DNA of 64,000 nucleotides, taken from NCBI RefSeq assembly GCF_026151205.1, contig NC_087072.1, positions 7,501-71,500 of the forward strand. Direction: 5' to 3'. This DNA is from Bolinopsis microptera. Its lineage: Eukaryota > Ctenophora > Tentaculata > Lobata > Bolinopsidae. This document shows positions 44,451 to 53,494 of this stretch, piece by piece; the first letter of the stretch is position 1, and each line of letters starts with the position of its first letter. The position numbers and the translations under genes were made by a program. The notes under the pieces are model-generated. The model had not been told where the DNA came from, ran no database searches, and worked only from the letters and a program-made list of their open reading frames with translations.

Positions 44451-44892
44451 ATGATCCCGCGTCGAAATCCCGGAGATATTTATAATCGAGTGATACCACA
44501 ATACAACTTGAAAGACGACCCGACGCCGCAAGCTCTATCAATAGATCGAAACAAAACCAACCAGCTTGAAGATGAAATGTCAAAACTCAAAACACAGATT
44601 AATAAAGATTTTATTGTTCTGCACTAACTGGAACACAATGAGAATGAGCAGCTGGTTGCGCAAGCTAACAACACGCCTCACAACACGCCTAACAACACGC
44701 CTAACAACACGCCTAGCAACACGCCTAACAACACGCCTAACAACACGCCTACCAACACGCCTAGCAACACGCCTAACAACACGCCTAACAACACGCCTCA
44801 CAACACGCCTAACAACACGCCTAACAACACGCCTCACAACACGCCTAACAACACGCCTCAAACTACTCAAAGTTCACACAATGTAAAGATAT
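44451..44892 (+). pseudogene. Small unassigned frame with NNTP repeat tail, interrupted by a stop
   Basis: From ATG 44451, 58 codons (MIPRRNPGDIYNRVIPQYNL... with a coiled-coil-like NQLEDEMSKLKTQINKDF) end in a TAA. The same frame resumes at once as LEHNENEQLVAQA and runs through about sixteen N-N-T-P units to the TAA at 44892. The charged heptad pattern continues across the stop, so a single base change probably split one protein. No family recognised. It could be a retroelement ORF1 or a small host gene. Confidence 0.4.
44675..44862 (+). repeat. 12-bp repeat AACAACACGCCT, about 16 copies
   Basis: In one frame it encodes (NNTP)n, in another (LTTR)n and on the minus strand (RRVV)n. The NNTP frame joins upstream protein-like sequence; the others are artefacts. 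Confidence 0.92.
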
Positions 44893-44927
44893 AACAAGAG
44901 AATAAAACAAAGGGTTACGCGCCATGA

Positions 44928-45309
44928 AGGTAGCAAGGTAGCGCTGTAAGATTGAGTGTAGCGCTTTAAGATTGAGCGTAGCGCTTTAAGATTGAGTGTA
45001 GCGCTTTAAGATTGAGTGTAGCGCTGTAAGATTGAGTGTTAAGATTGAGTGTAGCGCTTTAAGATAGATTGAGTGTAGCGCTGTAAGATTGAGTGTAGCG
45101 CATTGAGATAGATAGAGTGTTAAGATTGAGTGCTAAGATTGAGTGTAGCGCTGTAAGATAGAGTGTAGCGCATTGAGATAGATAGAGTGTTAAGATTGAG
45201 TGCTAAGATTGAGTGTAGCGCATTGAGTTTAAGATAGTGTAGGTAGCGCTTTAAGATAGATTGAGTGTAGCGCTTTAAGATTGAGTGTAGCGCTGTAAGA
45301 TTGAGTGTA
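44928..45309. repeat. Left half of a 20-bp minisatellite split by the Polinton
   Basis: The unit GTAGCGCTTTAAGATTGAGT and shortened forms (GTTAAGATTGAGT, GCATTGAGATAGATAG). It continues in the same orientation at 56710-57206, so the array predates the insertion. Confidence 0.9.
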
Positions 45310-45438
45310 AGTAGATATAATATAGTAACACTACTCGTCACTTAATTGAATCAGTAACGGTCCCCGTTGTGCAGGTGCTGTGGGTATGTTGAGTACGGTC
45401 AGTGCTAAATTTTGTACAGAACCCCAGGTTTATGGGGT
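45310..45438 (+). repeat. Polinton left terminal inverted repeat
   Basis: About 129 bp match the reverse complement of 56581-56709 almost perfectly. Weaker similarity continues inward on both sides (to ~45510 and ~56460), where the right arm holds an extra ~60-bp diverged duplicate. Confidence 0.92.
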
Positions 45439-45689
45439 AACCGATCATTTATTTTGTTTAAAGAATTGTGTGTTTTAAGAATTGTTCAGAGTTTGATTTG
45501 TGTGTTATCAAAGAAAAGATATCCACTGTCTATCTCGGAAACTGCGAGTTAAATTAAACACGGTTCAAATTTACTTGTGAGACATTAAAACGATGAAATA
45601 ACTTTCATGAAATATTTTGATTCAGTAACAGAATATTGAACATCAATATCGGACTTAAAACTTGATAATTTACTACGTTATAATTTAGT

Positions 45690-46247
45690 TCAAGAATCAC
45701 CCTCTTCCGTTCCGAGAACTTGGGTACAATTTAGTTCTCTGCTTACATATAAATTTTTATTAGAGGATTGTACAAGTTGTTTGAATATACTAAACCCCTT
45801 TGTTTTAGATTCAAGTAAAATTCCTGCTGCAAACGTTAGAAGGAAAAAATACCAGTAATTTACATCTTCTTCTAAATTGTAAACAGGTGTGGCAGGAGAT
45901 TCGATGTCCAAAACGTTGATGATTGGAGAAACAAAAGTAAAGTGTTCAAATTTAGTATGTTGAACATCTCCATTAGATTTTTGTAGCAACATATCCAGTT
46001 CATCTACCTTGAATCCTTCCCATGAAAATATAAAAGTTTCCCTTTTTATAGTTGCGTTAAGGAATGAGAACATCTTGCCATGGTTGTGATTCAAATGTAA
46101 AAACAGGGTTTTGTTTTCACGGTAAAGGTGTGCTGTTTGGTCATTTCCCTCAAAGAAAAAGTAGTCCTGTGTGTTGTTTGAATTTACTGGAAATTCAATG
46201 ACAAAGGACAGTGCAGAAACAACACTAAATAAAAAATTGAAATTCAT
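45690..46247 (-). CDS. Polinton membrane protein with signal peptide (unknown)
   Basis: 185 residues. An N-terminal signal peptide (MNFNFLFSVVSALSFVIEF), an ectodomain of about 105 residues with several NxS/T sites and no cysteine pair, a single membrane segment (YWYFFLLTFAAGILL, ~131-145) and a short basic tail. No family recognised; standard Polinton gene lists have no obvious equivalent. The topology would suit a surface or envelope-like protein, but that is inference. TATA box 35 nt upstream. Confidence 0.75.
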   Translation of the reverse strand: MNFNFLFSVVSALSFVIEFPVNSNNTQDYFFFEGNDQTAHLYRENKTLFLHLNHNHGKMFSFLNATIKRETFIFSWEGFKVDELDMLLQKSNGDVQHTKFEHFTFVSPIINVLDIESPATPVYNLEEDVNYWYFFLLTFAAGILLESKTKGFSIFKQLVQSSNKNLYVSRELNCTQVLGTEEGDS

Positions 46248-46281
46248 TTTTGGGAGAGTGGGAGTGCTAAGATTTCATTGC

Positions 46282-46288
46282 TTTTATA
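46282..46288 (-). promoter_or_regulatory. TATA box of the 45690-46247 gene
   Basis: TATAAAA (minus strand GGTATAAAAGC), ~35 nt before the ATG at 46247, overlapping the stop end of the upstream zinc-finger gene. Confidence 0.7.
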
Positions 46289-46297
46289 CCTTTGGTT

Positions 46298-47635
46298 TTA
46301 TGGTACGATGCCATATCGATTATACGAATCTCGAGCAAGTTTAATTGAATCCTTGATTATAGTAAACAGGTTGACAATTTCAGAGTGTTTCTCTTTAAGA
46401 ATTCTCTTGGCTGAAGCACCTGAGGCAGACTGTATTTTCTCTACCACTCTTCTTTGGTCATCGGTAACCTGCTCACGCTGAGGTTGACATATTGGCAACA
46501 CACCATAAGACAAACTAAGGAACAGATTCTGCAGGGTAGGAAGATGATTCTGCACCACGATATCCAACTGATGGTTTTTGATGAGTTTTTGAATTTCAAA
46601 AATCTCCTCCATAGTTGTACAATTAAATATTGCCTTTGATAAACTACTCAGATCTTCATCATCTTTCTGCATAGCTTTTATTTGATCATTTAATGTGCGG
46701 AGTTTTCTTTCACAATCTTCTTCATTTTCATCCAATTGTTTTGTATGATCATTTGCCATATTCTGTATGAGCTCATTGTGAGCTGCCCTCAGAGCTTGTA
46801 TCTTATCACTGCACTCGCCCTTCATCAACTCATCAAGATCAGACATTTGACGTCGATGGAAGTTTTTGATTTTCTCAATTTCGTTATAACAGTCTTTTCG
46901 ATATTCCCTCTTTGTACGCTCAAGGTTGCTTTTATGAGAAACCTGCATTCTATCAATCTTTTTCAAAAACTTAGATTTCTGTTTTTTGTGGGCTTCGAGA
47001 CAGTCCAGATATTTTTTCTTATAATCAACACTAGGTTTAATTCTAGCCTGATCTCTATCGTCATATTCATCAATAACTGTTAAACCTCCATCAGATTGCC
47101 CATCATCATCATAGCTATCAACAACGCTAAGCTGATCATCGCTTTCATCATCTGCTTTGTATTCATCAACTATTTTTAACCCGTCATCATTTTGTGGATT
47201 AATTTTTGGAGACTTTGGAGGTTCAGAATCTGTTGCCTTCTCCCCAAGATCCTTATACCTATCAACAATTTCTAGTCCGTCATCTGACTGTGAATCATAA
47301 TTCGGATATTTGCGGGGATCAGAATCTCTTGGTTTTTCTCCTGGATCTTTATACTGATCGATGTCTACTAACCCATCATCATATTGTGGATCTTTTGCCG
47401 GTGATTTTTTCTTATCACTTCCAGGTCTGTTGTAATTCCTAGATCTTTTTGGAGGCAATCTCACTGCATTTGGATCATCGGGAAGGTAAACCCTCTTTTT
47501 TGGATTGCTATTCATATCTTTATGATTGTGACTTACTAGTACTAAACTAGATTTATTGTGCTCTCTATACTTATGTTTGTATAAGGAGGCATTTGTCGGA
47601 AAAGATTTTTTGCAGTGTTCACATAAAAGAGCCAT
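46298..47635 (-). CDS. Polinton C2H2 zinc-finger, acidic-repeat, coiled-coil protein
   Basis: 445 residues. Residues 4-27 form one C2H2 finger (CEHCKKSFPTNASLYKHKYR with a final H). Next a basic patch (KKRVYLPDDPNAVRLPPKRS), then five imperfect acidic repeats of the type DDGLEIVDRYKD over ~85-195, then a long coiled coil (~205-330, starting DYKKKYLDCLEAHKKQKSKF) and a C-terminal helical domain. It shares a bidirectional upstream region with the integrase. Possible DNA-binding or scaffold protein; function unknown. Confidence 0.8.
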   Translation of the reverse strand: MALLCEHCKKSFPTNASLYKHKYREHNKSSLVLVSHNHKDMNSNPKKRVYLPDDPNAVRLPPKRSRNYNRPGSDKKKSPAKDPQYDDGLVDIDQYKDPGEKPRDSDPRKYPNYDSQSDDGLEIVDRYKDLGEKATDSEPPKSPKINPQNDDGLKIVDEYKADDESDDQLSVVDSYDDDGQSDGGLTVIDEYDDRDQARIKPSVDYKKKYLDCLEAHKKQKSKFLKKIDRMQVSHKSNLERTKREYRKDCYNEIEKIKNFHRRQMSDLDELMKGECSDKIQALRAAHNELIQNMANDHTKQLDENEEDCERKLRTLNDQIKAMQKDDEDLSSLSKAIFNCTTMEEIFEIQKLIKNHQLDIVVQNHLPTLQNLFLSLSYGVLPICQPQREQVTDDQRRVVEKIQSASGASAKRILKEKHSEIVNLFTIIKDSIKLARDSYNRYGIVP

Positions 47636-47660
47636 GTCTAAGATATGTTTTTAGGAGCTC

Positions 47661-47668
47661 TATTTATA
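47661..47668 (-). promoter_or_regulatory. TATA box of the zinc-finger gene
   Basis: TATAAATA (minus strand GAGTATAAATAGAGC), 26 nt before ATG 47635; the 57-bp gap to the integrase ATG at 47693 must hold both promoters. Confidence 0.65.
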
Positions 47669-47692
47669 CTCATCTAACAACGCTAAACTGAA

Positions 47693-48757
47693 ATGGATTT
47701 GAAGCAGCTGTATGAAAATCCTAAATTTTCAGCATCTTTTGCTGGACAAGAACGATTTTTTCGTGCATTGCAACAAGATAACCAACGCGTGAGCAGGAGA
47801 GCAGTAAACACAAAACTAAAGTCTATAGATAGTTATACCTTACACAAGCCAACCAGGAAGCCAACACTGTACAGAAGAGTTTATACCAAAAGGATAAAAT
47901 ATCTTTATCAAGCGGATCTTGTAGACCTTTCAAGTCTCCAACATGACAATGATGGATTCAAGTGGATAATAGTCATCATAGACACTTTTAGCAAGAAAGC
48001 ATGGGGTTTCAAGATGAAAAACAAGAGTGCAAACTCGATAGTTGGAGTTATGAAACCATTTTTTCGCCTACATACCCCTGAAAAGATTCAATTCGATCAA
48101 GGTTCTGAGTTTTACAATGCTGCATTTCTCAAACTGCTAAAGAAGTATAAAATTAAGCACTACAGTGTCTATAGTGAACAAAAAGCTGCAATCATTGAGC
48201 GATTTTGCAGAACTCTAAAAACTCGAATGTTTAGATATTTCACTGCTCGAGGGTCTCACAGGTGGACTGATATTTTACAGGATCTTATCGATGGTTATAA
48301 TAAAACCAAACATAGCTCCACATTATTCGCTCCAAACAATGTAAGTCTAGCTAATGAGAGGGAAGTTAGACAGAATCTTTTTCCCAGAGTTGTAAAGGAG
48401 AAAAAGCACACCAAAGCATTATTAAAAGTGGGTGACTCTGTTAGAATAACTAGAAAGAAGGGTATCTTTCAAAAAGGTTATGAAATGACATTTTCATATG
48501 AAATCTTTGAAGTAAGTGAAGTGAAAACTACATATCCTGTTACATATGGATTGAAGGACTATAAAGGCGAGGAAATTAAGGGTTCATTTTACACCAGTGA
48601 AATTCAATTGGTTGACAAATCTGATGGTATATGGCCAATAGAGAGGATTGTTAGCACTCGTAAAAGAAGCGGACAGACTGAATACCTTGTGAAATTTCTA
48701 GGATATCCTAGTGAAGCAAACAGTTGGATAGCCCAGCAAGATCTGTTCAACACATAA
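47693..48757 (+). CDS. Polinton integrase (retroviral-type DDE) with chromodomain
   Basis: 354 residues. The core catalytic triad is visible as D75 in LYQADLVDLS, D135 in KIQFDQGSEF and E169 in KAAIIERFCRTLK. A His-containing N-terminal zinc module is not evident; the N-terminus is short and basic. The C-terminus (~312-354) is a chromodomain: WPIERIVSTRKRSGQTEYLV then KFLGYPSEANSWI. The enzyme joins element ends to chromosomal DNA and makes the 6-bp duplication seen here; the chromodomain may steer it to marked chromatin. Followed after 3 nt by the ATPase gene. Confidence 0.95.
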   Translation: MDLKQLYENPKFSASFAGQERFFRALQQDNQRVSRRAVNTKLKSIDSYTLHKPTRKPTLYRRVYTKRIKYLYQADLVDLSSLQHDNDGFKWIIVIIDTFSKKAWGFKMKNKSANSIVGVMKPFFRLHTPEKIQFDQGSEFYNAAFLKLLKKYKIKHYSVYSEQKAAIIERFCRTLKTRMFRYFTARGSHRWTDILQDLIDGYNKTKHSSTLFAPNNVSLANEREVRQNLFPRVVKEKKHTKALLKVGDSVRITRKKGIFQKGYEMTFSYEIFEVSEVKTTYPVTYGLKDYKGEEIKGSFYTSEIQLVDKSDGIWPIERIVSTRKRSGQTEYLVKFLGYPSEANSWIAQQDLFNT

Positions 48758-48760
48758 ATC

Positions 48761-49378
48761 ATGCCTGTGAAATTCCTTGCTTCTCACAACTGCATCATTT
48801 TCGGACCCTCTCGGGCAGGAAAAACCCAGTTCATGCTAGAGGTAATAAGACAAAAGCTAGTACATCCGATGCCTAAAAACATATATTACATGTATAGCAT
48901 TGAACAAGACTTTATGAAAACATGGAATGAAACTGAAGAACAAGCAATTACTTTTATTCAAGGTCTTGATTTTGATAAAATGAACACTTCAGAGCCCAGT
49001 CTCCTTGTGGTGGATGACTTGATCTTAAGCGGAGATAACAAGGAGATGGCGAACTGCTTCATCCTCGGTTCTCATCACCGATCAATCTCCACTTTCTACA
49101 TAACACAGAACTTATTTCCAAATTGTCCGATGTTCAGGATGATGAGCTCAAATGCACATTATTTTGTGCTTTTCAATAGTCAGCGTCATTTCAGACAAGT
49201 GAACACGTTGGCAAGGCAGATTTTCTGTGGAAAGGATTTAAAGAGGATAACCAATGCCTATTTAAGGAGTTCAAAGCAACCCAGAGGATTTATTGTTTTG
49301 AGTTTTGCCCCTGAACTTCCCGAAGAATTAACAGTGCTAGCAGACTGGTGGCAATGGTTTCCAAGCGTTTATCTGTGA
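48761..49378 (+). CDS. Polinton genome-packaging ATPase (FtsK/HerA type)
   Basis: 205 residues. Walker A is GPSRAGKT (15-22), Walker B SLLVVDDLIL (80-89), followed by a sensor-like TFYITQNLF strand. It would pump the element's DNA into capsids. The length is normal for Polinton ATPases. The end overlaps the next ATG by 25 nt. Confidence 0.93.
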   Translation: MPVKFLASHNCIIFGPSRAGKTQFMLEVIRQKLVHPMPKNIYYMYSIEQDFMKTWNETEEQAITFIQGLDFDKMNTSEPSLLVVDDLILSGDNKEMANCFILGSHHRSISTFYITQNLFPNCPMFRMMSSNAHYFVLFNSQRHFRQVNTLARQIFCGKDLKRITNAYLRSSKQPRGFIVLSFAPELPEELTVLADWWQWFPSVYL

Positions 49379-49710
49379 AACAAGCCAATTCATTGAGACA
49401 ACACCGCTACATTTTAGAAAAACTATCATCTAGTAGCAAAAAAGACAGACTCAAGATTTTACAGAATGCTCCATCTGAATTATTTAAAGTTCTCAATATG
49501 ATATTCAAACTTCTAGCTGATGAAAAGTTACACCTTTCAAGTCACCAAGACAGAAAAATTGGGAAGCATAGAAGACTTATTCGATCCACGAGTGGTCTTA
49601 AGGGTACGCATATAAAAAGGAAATTTTCTGGACAAAGTGGCGGTACACTATCATCTATTCTGTCTACAGTTTTACCGGTAATTGCTGGACTAGTTCAATC
49701 GATTCTTTAA
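49354..49710 (+). CDS. Small basic Polinton protein with hydrophobic C-terminus
   Basis: 118 residues. The N-terminal half is helical and basic (LRQHRYILEKLSSSSKKDRL). The middle is SSHQDRKIGKHRRLIRSTSG, then QSGGTLSSILSTVLPVIAGL with a terminal hydrophobic helix. Similar small proteins with ...QKGGF-h-tails recur in animal Polintons and adintovirus-like elements. QSGG/T fits the cleavage pattern of adenain proteases. Start at ATG 49354, not the preceding GTG. Probably a minor virion protein. Confidence 0.75.
   Translation: MVSKRLSVKQANSLRQHRYILEKLSSSSKKDRLKILQNAPSELFKVLNMIFKLLADEKLHLSSHQDRKIGKHRRLIRSTSGLKGTHIKRKFSGQSGGTLSSILSTVLPVIAGLVQSIL
49611..49619 (+). promoter_or_regulatory. TATA box within the preceding gene
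   Basis: TATAAAAAG 92-100 nt before the ATG at 49711. Confidence 0.5.
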
Positions 49711-50067
49711 ATGTCAAGATTTATCTTGGCTCCTAGAGACGGTGTGTCAAACAATGGTGGAGATGTGTTTTTGCTCCTTCCAACAGAAGGACTCAGTGAG
49801 TCAAATAAAAGTATTGAACTACCATCGGGTCTTGTTCCACGATTAGACAATGTGCATAATGCAGAGTCAAAGAAGATTTTGGACAAACTTATGATGAAAA
49901 TTGCAAAAGCCAACATTGCACGAAACAAGAATGGGTTGGTGACGGTGGGAAGTAGAGTAATGGACGCTAAATTTGACGATTTTGTTTTAGATTGTTGCAA
50001 TGGTGAGTTTTCCAAATGTTATGAAGAAATGTATTGTTTACTTCGTAAAAATGGTATTACATTTTAA
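49711..50067 (+). CDS. Unknown Polinton protein
   Basis: 118 residues starting directly after the previous stop codon. Mostly helical in appearance, with KKILDKLMMKIAKANIARNK in the middle and a Cys-containing end (DCCNGEFSKCYEEMYCLLRK). No family recognised. Confidence 0.7.
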   Translation: MSRFILAPRDGVSNNGGDVFLLLPTEGLSESNKSIELPSGLVPRLDNVHNAESKKILDKLMMKIAKANIARNKNGLVTVGSRVMDAKFDDFVLDCCNGEFSKCYEEMYCLLRKNGITF

Positions 50068-50086
50068 ACACCGAGTATCAATTGTC

Positions 50087-50094
50087 TATAAAAG
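50087..50094 (+). promoter_or_regulatory. TATA box of the minor capsid gene
   Basis: TATAAAAG in TTGTCTATAAAAGCAAAAAG, 32 nt before ATG 50126. It supports that start over the longer upstream frame. Confidence 0.7.
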
Positions 50095-50125
50095 CAAAAA
50101 GATTTATCTGCATCCAACGAATAAG

Positions 50126-50950
50126 ATGGACAACATACGCAAGATTGTTATTATTGGAGGCCAAGATGGGAATCCATCACGCTTTATTTCGAAAGTTGAG
50201 CCTGTCAAACTTACCGAGGACTGTGAAATGGCATTAACTTCTTTATACCATGGTGAGGTGTACAACATTCACGATGGAAATAATAAAGTGTACTTCTATT
50301 ATGCATCTCGCGAGCTCTCTATGGAGGCATTGAAACAGAAAAAGGGGAAATCTGAGACTCTAATACCTAGTGCAATGTCTAGTACATTGACGGATTTGCA
50401 ATTACCTGAACCTTCAATGGTAATTGTTCCTGAAGGAAGCTACAGCTCAGTATTTACATTGTGTTGGGTGATTTCCAACTTGATAAAAGAAAAGGTACGA
50501 CTTGTAAAGAAGAGAGATGGAATGATTGCCACTATAGACAAGCAATATGGTATTATCAATATCGAAATCACTAATCTATACATGGTTATCGAGGGGGTAC
50601 AGAACACTCCTTGGACGCTAATGGGAGTGCATGAAGATCAATATTCAGAGAGATTTACGATAAATGATAGCGACTTTCACTGTAGCGATTTTCCTGGATT
50701 TGTTTATGCAAACATTATTGAGAATTCCTACATTAATGGTAAATTGTCCCGAAACCTGGGTATGGTACCGATTAAAACTGCACCTCAGTGGTCACTCTAT
50801 GAACCAACACACCCAAACTTTGTGCCAATCAACATAAAGCAATTTTCGACAATTTTGATTGAGCTTCGAGATATAAAAGGACAGTTCATCAAGTTCAACC
50901 CAAATTTCAAGACTGTCATTTCGCTTAGCATCCGACCTATAAAAAGGTGA
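50126..50950 (+). CDS. Polinton minor capsid protein (penton-like)
   Basis: 274 residues from MDNIRKIVIIGGQDGNPSRF. Beta-rich throughout, with ECDMALTSLYHG-like early strands (EDCEMALTSLYHGEVYNI) and a C-terminal ELRDIKGQFIKFNPNFKTVI. Position, just ahead of a pVI-like gene and the major capsid gene, and size match the single jelly-roll minor capsid proteins that form vertices in this family. The fold is inferred, not proved. Confidence 0.78.
   Translation: MDNIRKIVIIGGQDGNPSRFISKVEPVKLTEDCEMALTSLYHGEVYNIHDGNNKVYFYYASRELSMEALKQKKGKSETLIPSAMSSTLTDLQLPEPSMVIVPEGSYSSVFTLCWVISNLIKEKVRLVKKRDGMIATIDKQYGIINIEITNLYMVIEGVQNTPWTLMGVHEDQYSERFTINDSDFHCSDFPGFVYANIIENSYINGKLSRNLGMVPIKTAPQWSLYEPTHPNFVPINIKQFSTILIELRDIKGQFIKFNPNFKTVISLSIRPIKR
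50938..50946 (+). promoter_or_regulatory. TATA box overlapping the end of the minor capsid gene
   Basis: TATAAAAAG 42-50 nt before ATG 50988. Confidence 0.65.
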
Positions 50951-50987
50951 TAAATCAGAGCTTGGTACTTCTACACAACTTGCAACC

Positions 50988-51353
50988 ATGGAAATTTTTA
51001 AACCAGAAACTCTAAAAAGTGGAGCATATCGCTCTGTATTCGTGCAAAAGGGTGGTGCTGTTGAAATGGATCGCTACATTTACGGAATGCAAGGTGAGGG
51101 ATTGGGAAATTGGTTCGGCGCCCTTATGAAACAAGCATTACCCTTGATAAGCAGTGGTATAAAAGGAATAGCCAAGGCTACAAAACCAATCGCTATAGCT
51201 GCTGGAAAAGAGTTAATCACTGCTGGAGCAAAACGTGGAGCAAAAGAGCTTACTGAACTTTCCAATCGTATCAATCCAACGGAAATTAAAAACACTGTTG
51301 TTCACAGACCCCATAAAAAGAGAAGAAAATCAAAGAAATGGCAAAGTTTGTAA
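50988..51353 (+). CDS. Adenovirus pVI-like minor virion protein
   Basis: 121 residues: an N-terminal segment with QKGGAVE and GMQGEGLGNWFG, an amphipathic Ala/Ile/Lys stretch (SSGIKGIAKATKPIAIAAGK) and a strongly basic tail (HRPHKKRRKSKKW). MQGE/G fits the adenain cleavage pattern, which would free the amphipathic region, as in membrane-lytic pVI. The tail suggests DNA or capsid contact. Overlaps the major capsid start by 16 nt. Confidence 0.72.
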   Translation: MEIFKPETLKSGAYRSVFVQKGGAVEMDRYIYGMQGEGLGNWFGALMKQALPLISSGIKGIAKATKPIAIAAGKELITAGAKRGAKELTELSNRINPTEIKNTVVHRPHKKRRKSKKWQSL

Positions 51354-52918
51354 ATAGTTCTGAATCTGTTTCATCTTCCTTGCTACTATGGAACGATCGT
51401 CCTACACAGGTTTCTATTGAAGAAACCTATGATTTGAAAGTATGGCCGGTTACTAATTTATTCAATGATGGACCCATTAATTTTACCCTCCCTCCTCAAC
51501 CAAAGGGTCTCCTCACAGATTTGCATATCGTTACCAAGTTAAAACTACATAAAGATGGTGAGGACTTTCCAAAACCGAATAAGAATGTTTCCATAATAAA
51601 TAATCTTGCAAACAGTCTCTGGGGTGAAGTCTCTGTAATCGTTTCTGATCGTACGGAGCTATGTCAGAGTATGAAGAACGCCTATGCCTATCAAACATTT
51701 TTCAACACTGCTCTAAATTCGGAAAAAAATCGGGAAGATTTTCTTTTCTATAATGAAGCGTTTCTAATGGATGAGGGAGTGTCTAAAAAGTCTGAAGAAG
51801 ACTTACGATTGTTTTGGAAGTGGGATGAAAGTCATAAGAGCGCATTTGATGACATGGTAATTGAAGATATGGAGGAGAACGGAGAGGATGTAATCGAGAA
51901 GAAGAAAGAAGCCTTTTGGAATGCTTCATCCCTTCCAAAAGCTTTGTTAATAGAAGCGCAAAGAAGTGTGTTAGCTACCTCGGGATTGTCTGGCGATGAA
52001 TTGGAGGTGGCTTTGGAAAATTATATATCCAGCACAGTAAATAATTGGATTCCAACTGAAGTGAACCCTGCTGCAAGCAAACGTAGTGCTCTGGTCAATC
52101 GAGGACAAAGTCTTACTCTGAATTCTAAATTCCAATGCCCCCTGCTTAATACTCTGAAATGTCTTCCGACCAATATGAAGTTACGGTTAAGTTTAACAAA
52201 AAACAAAGATGAGTTTTTGCTTCTTTGTGGTGATGATGTTCATGGCTATAGTATTGTGCTTGAAGATTGCTACATACTTGCAACATACTACAGAGTACGA
52301 GATGAAATACACAGTCTCATTGAAGAGAGACTTCAGAAAGAGCCTATCCCATATTTCATTTCAAGGCCTGAAATAATAATCAGACCTGTAGCACAGAGCA
52401 GTAAAATTATCAGAATGTCTGATGTTTTCTCTGACACTCTTCCTCCATATGCATTTTTTGCACTACAACGGAGCAGAGATTTCGATGGACGGTCAAACAC
52501 AAATCCATTTATATTCCATGGATTCAAGAAATTCCAATTTTACCGCAATGGTGTGCCATACTTTAATGATCCACTGGAGGTTGGTACTATCGATAAGCTT
52601 GGGGATCACAACTACGTCTATAAGGACTGTGGAGAATATTTTAGACAGCTTTATCGTACCATTGGAAAGGATTCTAAGGGAAATTGTCTGATTGATAGCA
52701 CAAACTTTCATCTGAACTTTATGGTTGGAATGAGTTTTGGTGCTGACAGAAGCAGCTTGACAGAGAGACATTTAAATCTCCAAGAGAAAGCATCGACCTA
52801 CCTTGAAATTGATCTGGGAATTGAGGATATACCGGAGGATCTAATTCTCATAGTATATGCAGTCTTTGACCGTCAACTTCAAATTGATGCCGATCGTATG
52901 GTCAGAATAATCGAGTAA
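51338..52918 (+). CDS. Polinton major capsid protein (double jelly-roll type)
   Basis: 526 residues. N-terminal WNDRPTQVSIEETYDLKVWP and PINFTLPPQPKGLLTDLHIV, then NSLWGEVSVIVSDRTELCQS followed by YAYQTFFNTAL. This conserved h-G-hxVxVNxxxh-Q---Y-Y--yl-tLL block is typical of Polinton/adintovirus major capsid proteins. The C-terminal half includes PLLNTLKCLPTNMKLRLSLT and FHLNFMVGMSFGADRSSLTE. It is the building block of the icosahedral shell. AATAAA overlaps the stop region at 52918. Confidence 0.9.
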   Translation: MAKFVNSSESVSSSLLLWNDRPTQVSIEETYDLKVWPVTNLFNDGPINFTLPPQPKGLLTDLHIVTKLKLHKDGEDFPKPNKNVSIINNLANSLWGEVSVIVSDRTELCQSMKNAYAYQTFFNTALNSEKNREDFLFYNEAFLMDEGVSKKSEEDLRLFWKWDESHKSAFDDMVIEDMEENGEDVIEKKKEAFWNASSLPKALLIEAQRSVLATSGLSGDELEVALENYISSTVNNWIPTEVNPAASKRSALVNRGQSLTLNSKFQCPLLNTLKCLPTNMKLRLSLTKNKDEFLLLCGDDVHGYSIVLEDCYILATYYRVRDEIHSLIEERLQKEPIPYFISRPEIIIRPVAQSSKIIRMSDVFSDTLPPYAFFALQRSRDFDGRSNTNPFIFHGFKKFQFYRNGVPYFNDPLEVGTIDKLGDHNYVYKDCGEYFRQLYRTIGKDSKGNCLIDSTNFHLNFMVGMSFGADRSSLTERHLNLQEKASTYLEIDLGIEDIPEDLILIVYAVFDRQLQIDADRMVRIIE

Positions 52919-52989
52919 TAAAAGCAGCTAGAGATTCAACAGTCTATCATTTCTAGCATATACTTGTCAGTGTTGTTTCTACTTGTGAT

Positions 52990-53451
52990 ATGAAGCCTCT
53001 ATCAACACTGCAAATAAACAGAATCCTTGAAGAAAACGGTGTGACTAAAAAATATTATATCGGAACCTACCCCTCATGTATTGCTCCAAGAACCAAAAAG
53101 AAAACATACGCTTTTATTACAAATACCGATGAACACGATAAAACGGGACAGCACTGGAATGCATGGTTTGTTGAAGGAGAAAAGATCTCATTCTTTGACA
53201 GCTTTGGACGCGATTGGGAGGATGCTACCCTACCAAAACATTATAGAGACATTGTTGAATCATTTGAACAAATAACTTATAGCACAACTAGAGTACAAGG
53301 ATGGGATAGCGTTGCATGTGGCTTTTTCTGTATTCATTTTCTTTATGTCAAATCTATGGGTTTAGAGTATGAGGATTTTTTAAATGAATATACCAAAGAT
53401 TTTGAAAAAAATGATAAGATTGTGCATGCATTTTACAAATCTATTCAGTAG
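52990..53451 (+). CDS. Polinton adenain-like cysteine protease
   Basis: 153 residues, close to half to three quarters of typical adenain length. Catalytic residues in the right order: H55 in GQHWNAWFV, D70 in SFFDSFGRDW, Q103 in TRVQGWDSVAC and C110 in SVACGFFCIHF. It would cut virion precursors after assembly; candidate substrates are encoded at 49354 and 50988. Confidence 0.93.
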   Translation: MKPLSTLQINRILEENGVTKKYYIGTYPSCIAPRTKKKTYAFITNTDEHDKTGQHWNAWFVEGEKISFFDSFGRDWEDATLPKHYRDIVESFEQITYSTTRVQGWDSVACGFFCIHFLYVKSMGLEYEDFLNEYTKDFEKNDKIVHAFYKSIQ

Positions 53452-53494
53452 AGTTGTGTTTTGATTGTTCCAGAGATTCGCATCAAATATCGAA

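Noticed and set aside
50000-50125. N-terminal extension of the minor capsid frame
   Set aside because: It overlaps the preceding gene and lies upstream of a TATA box at 50087; ATG 50126 is the better start.
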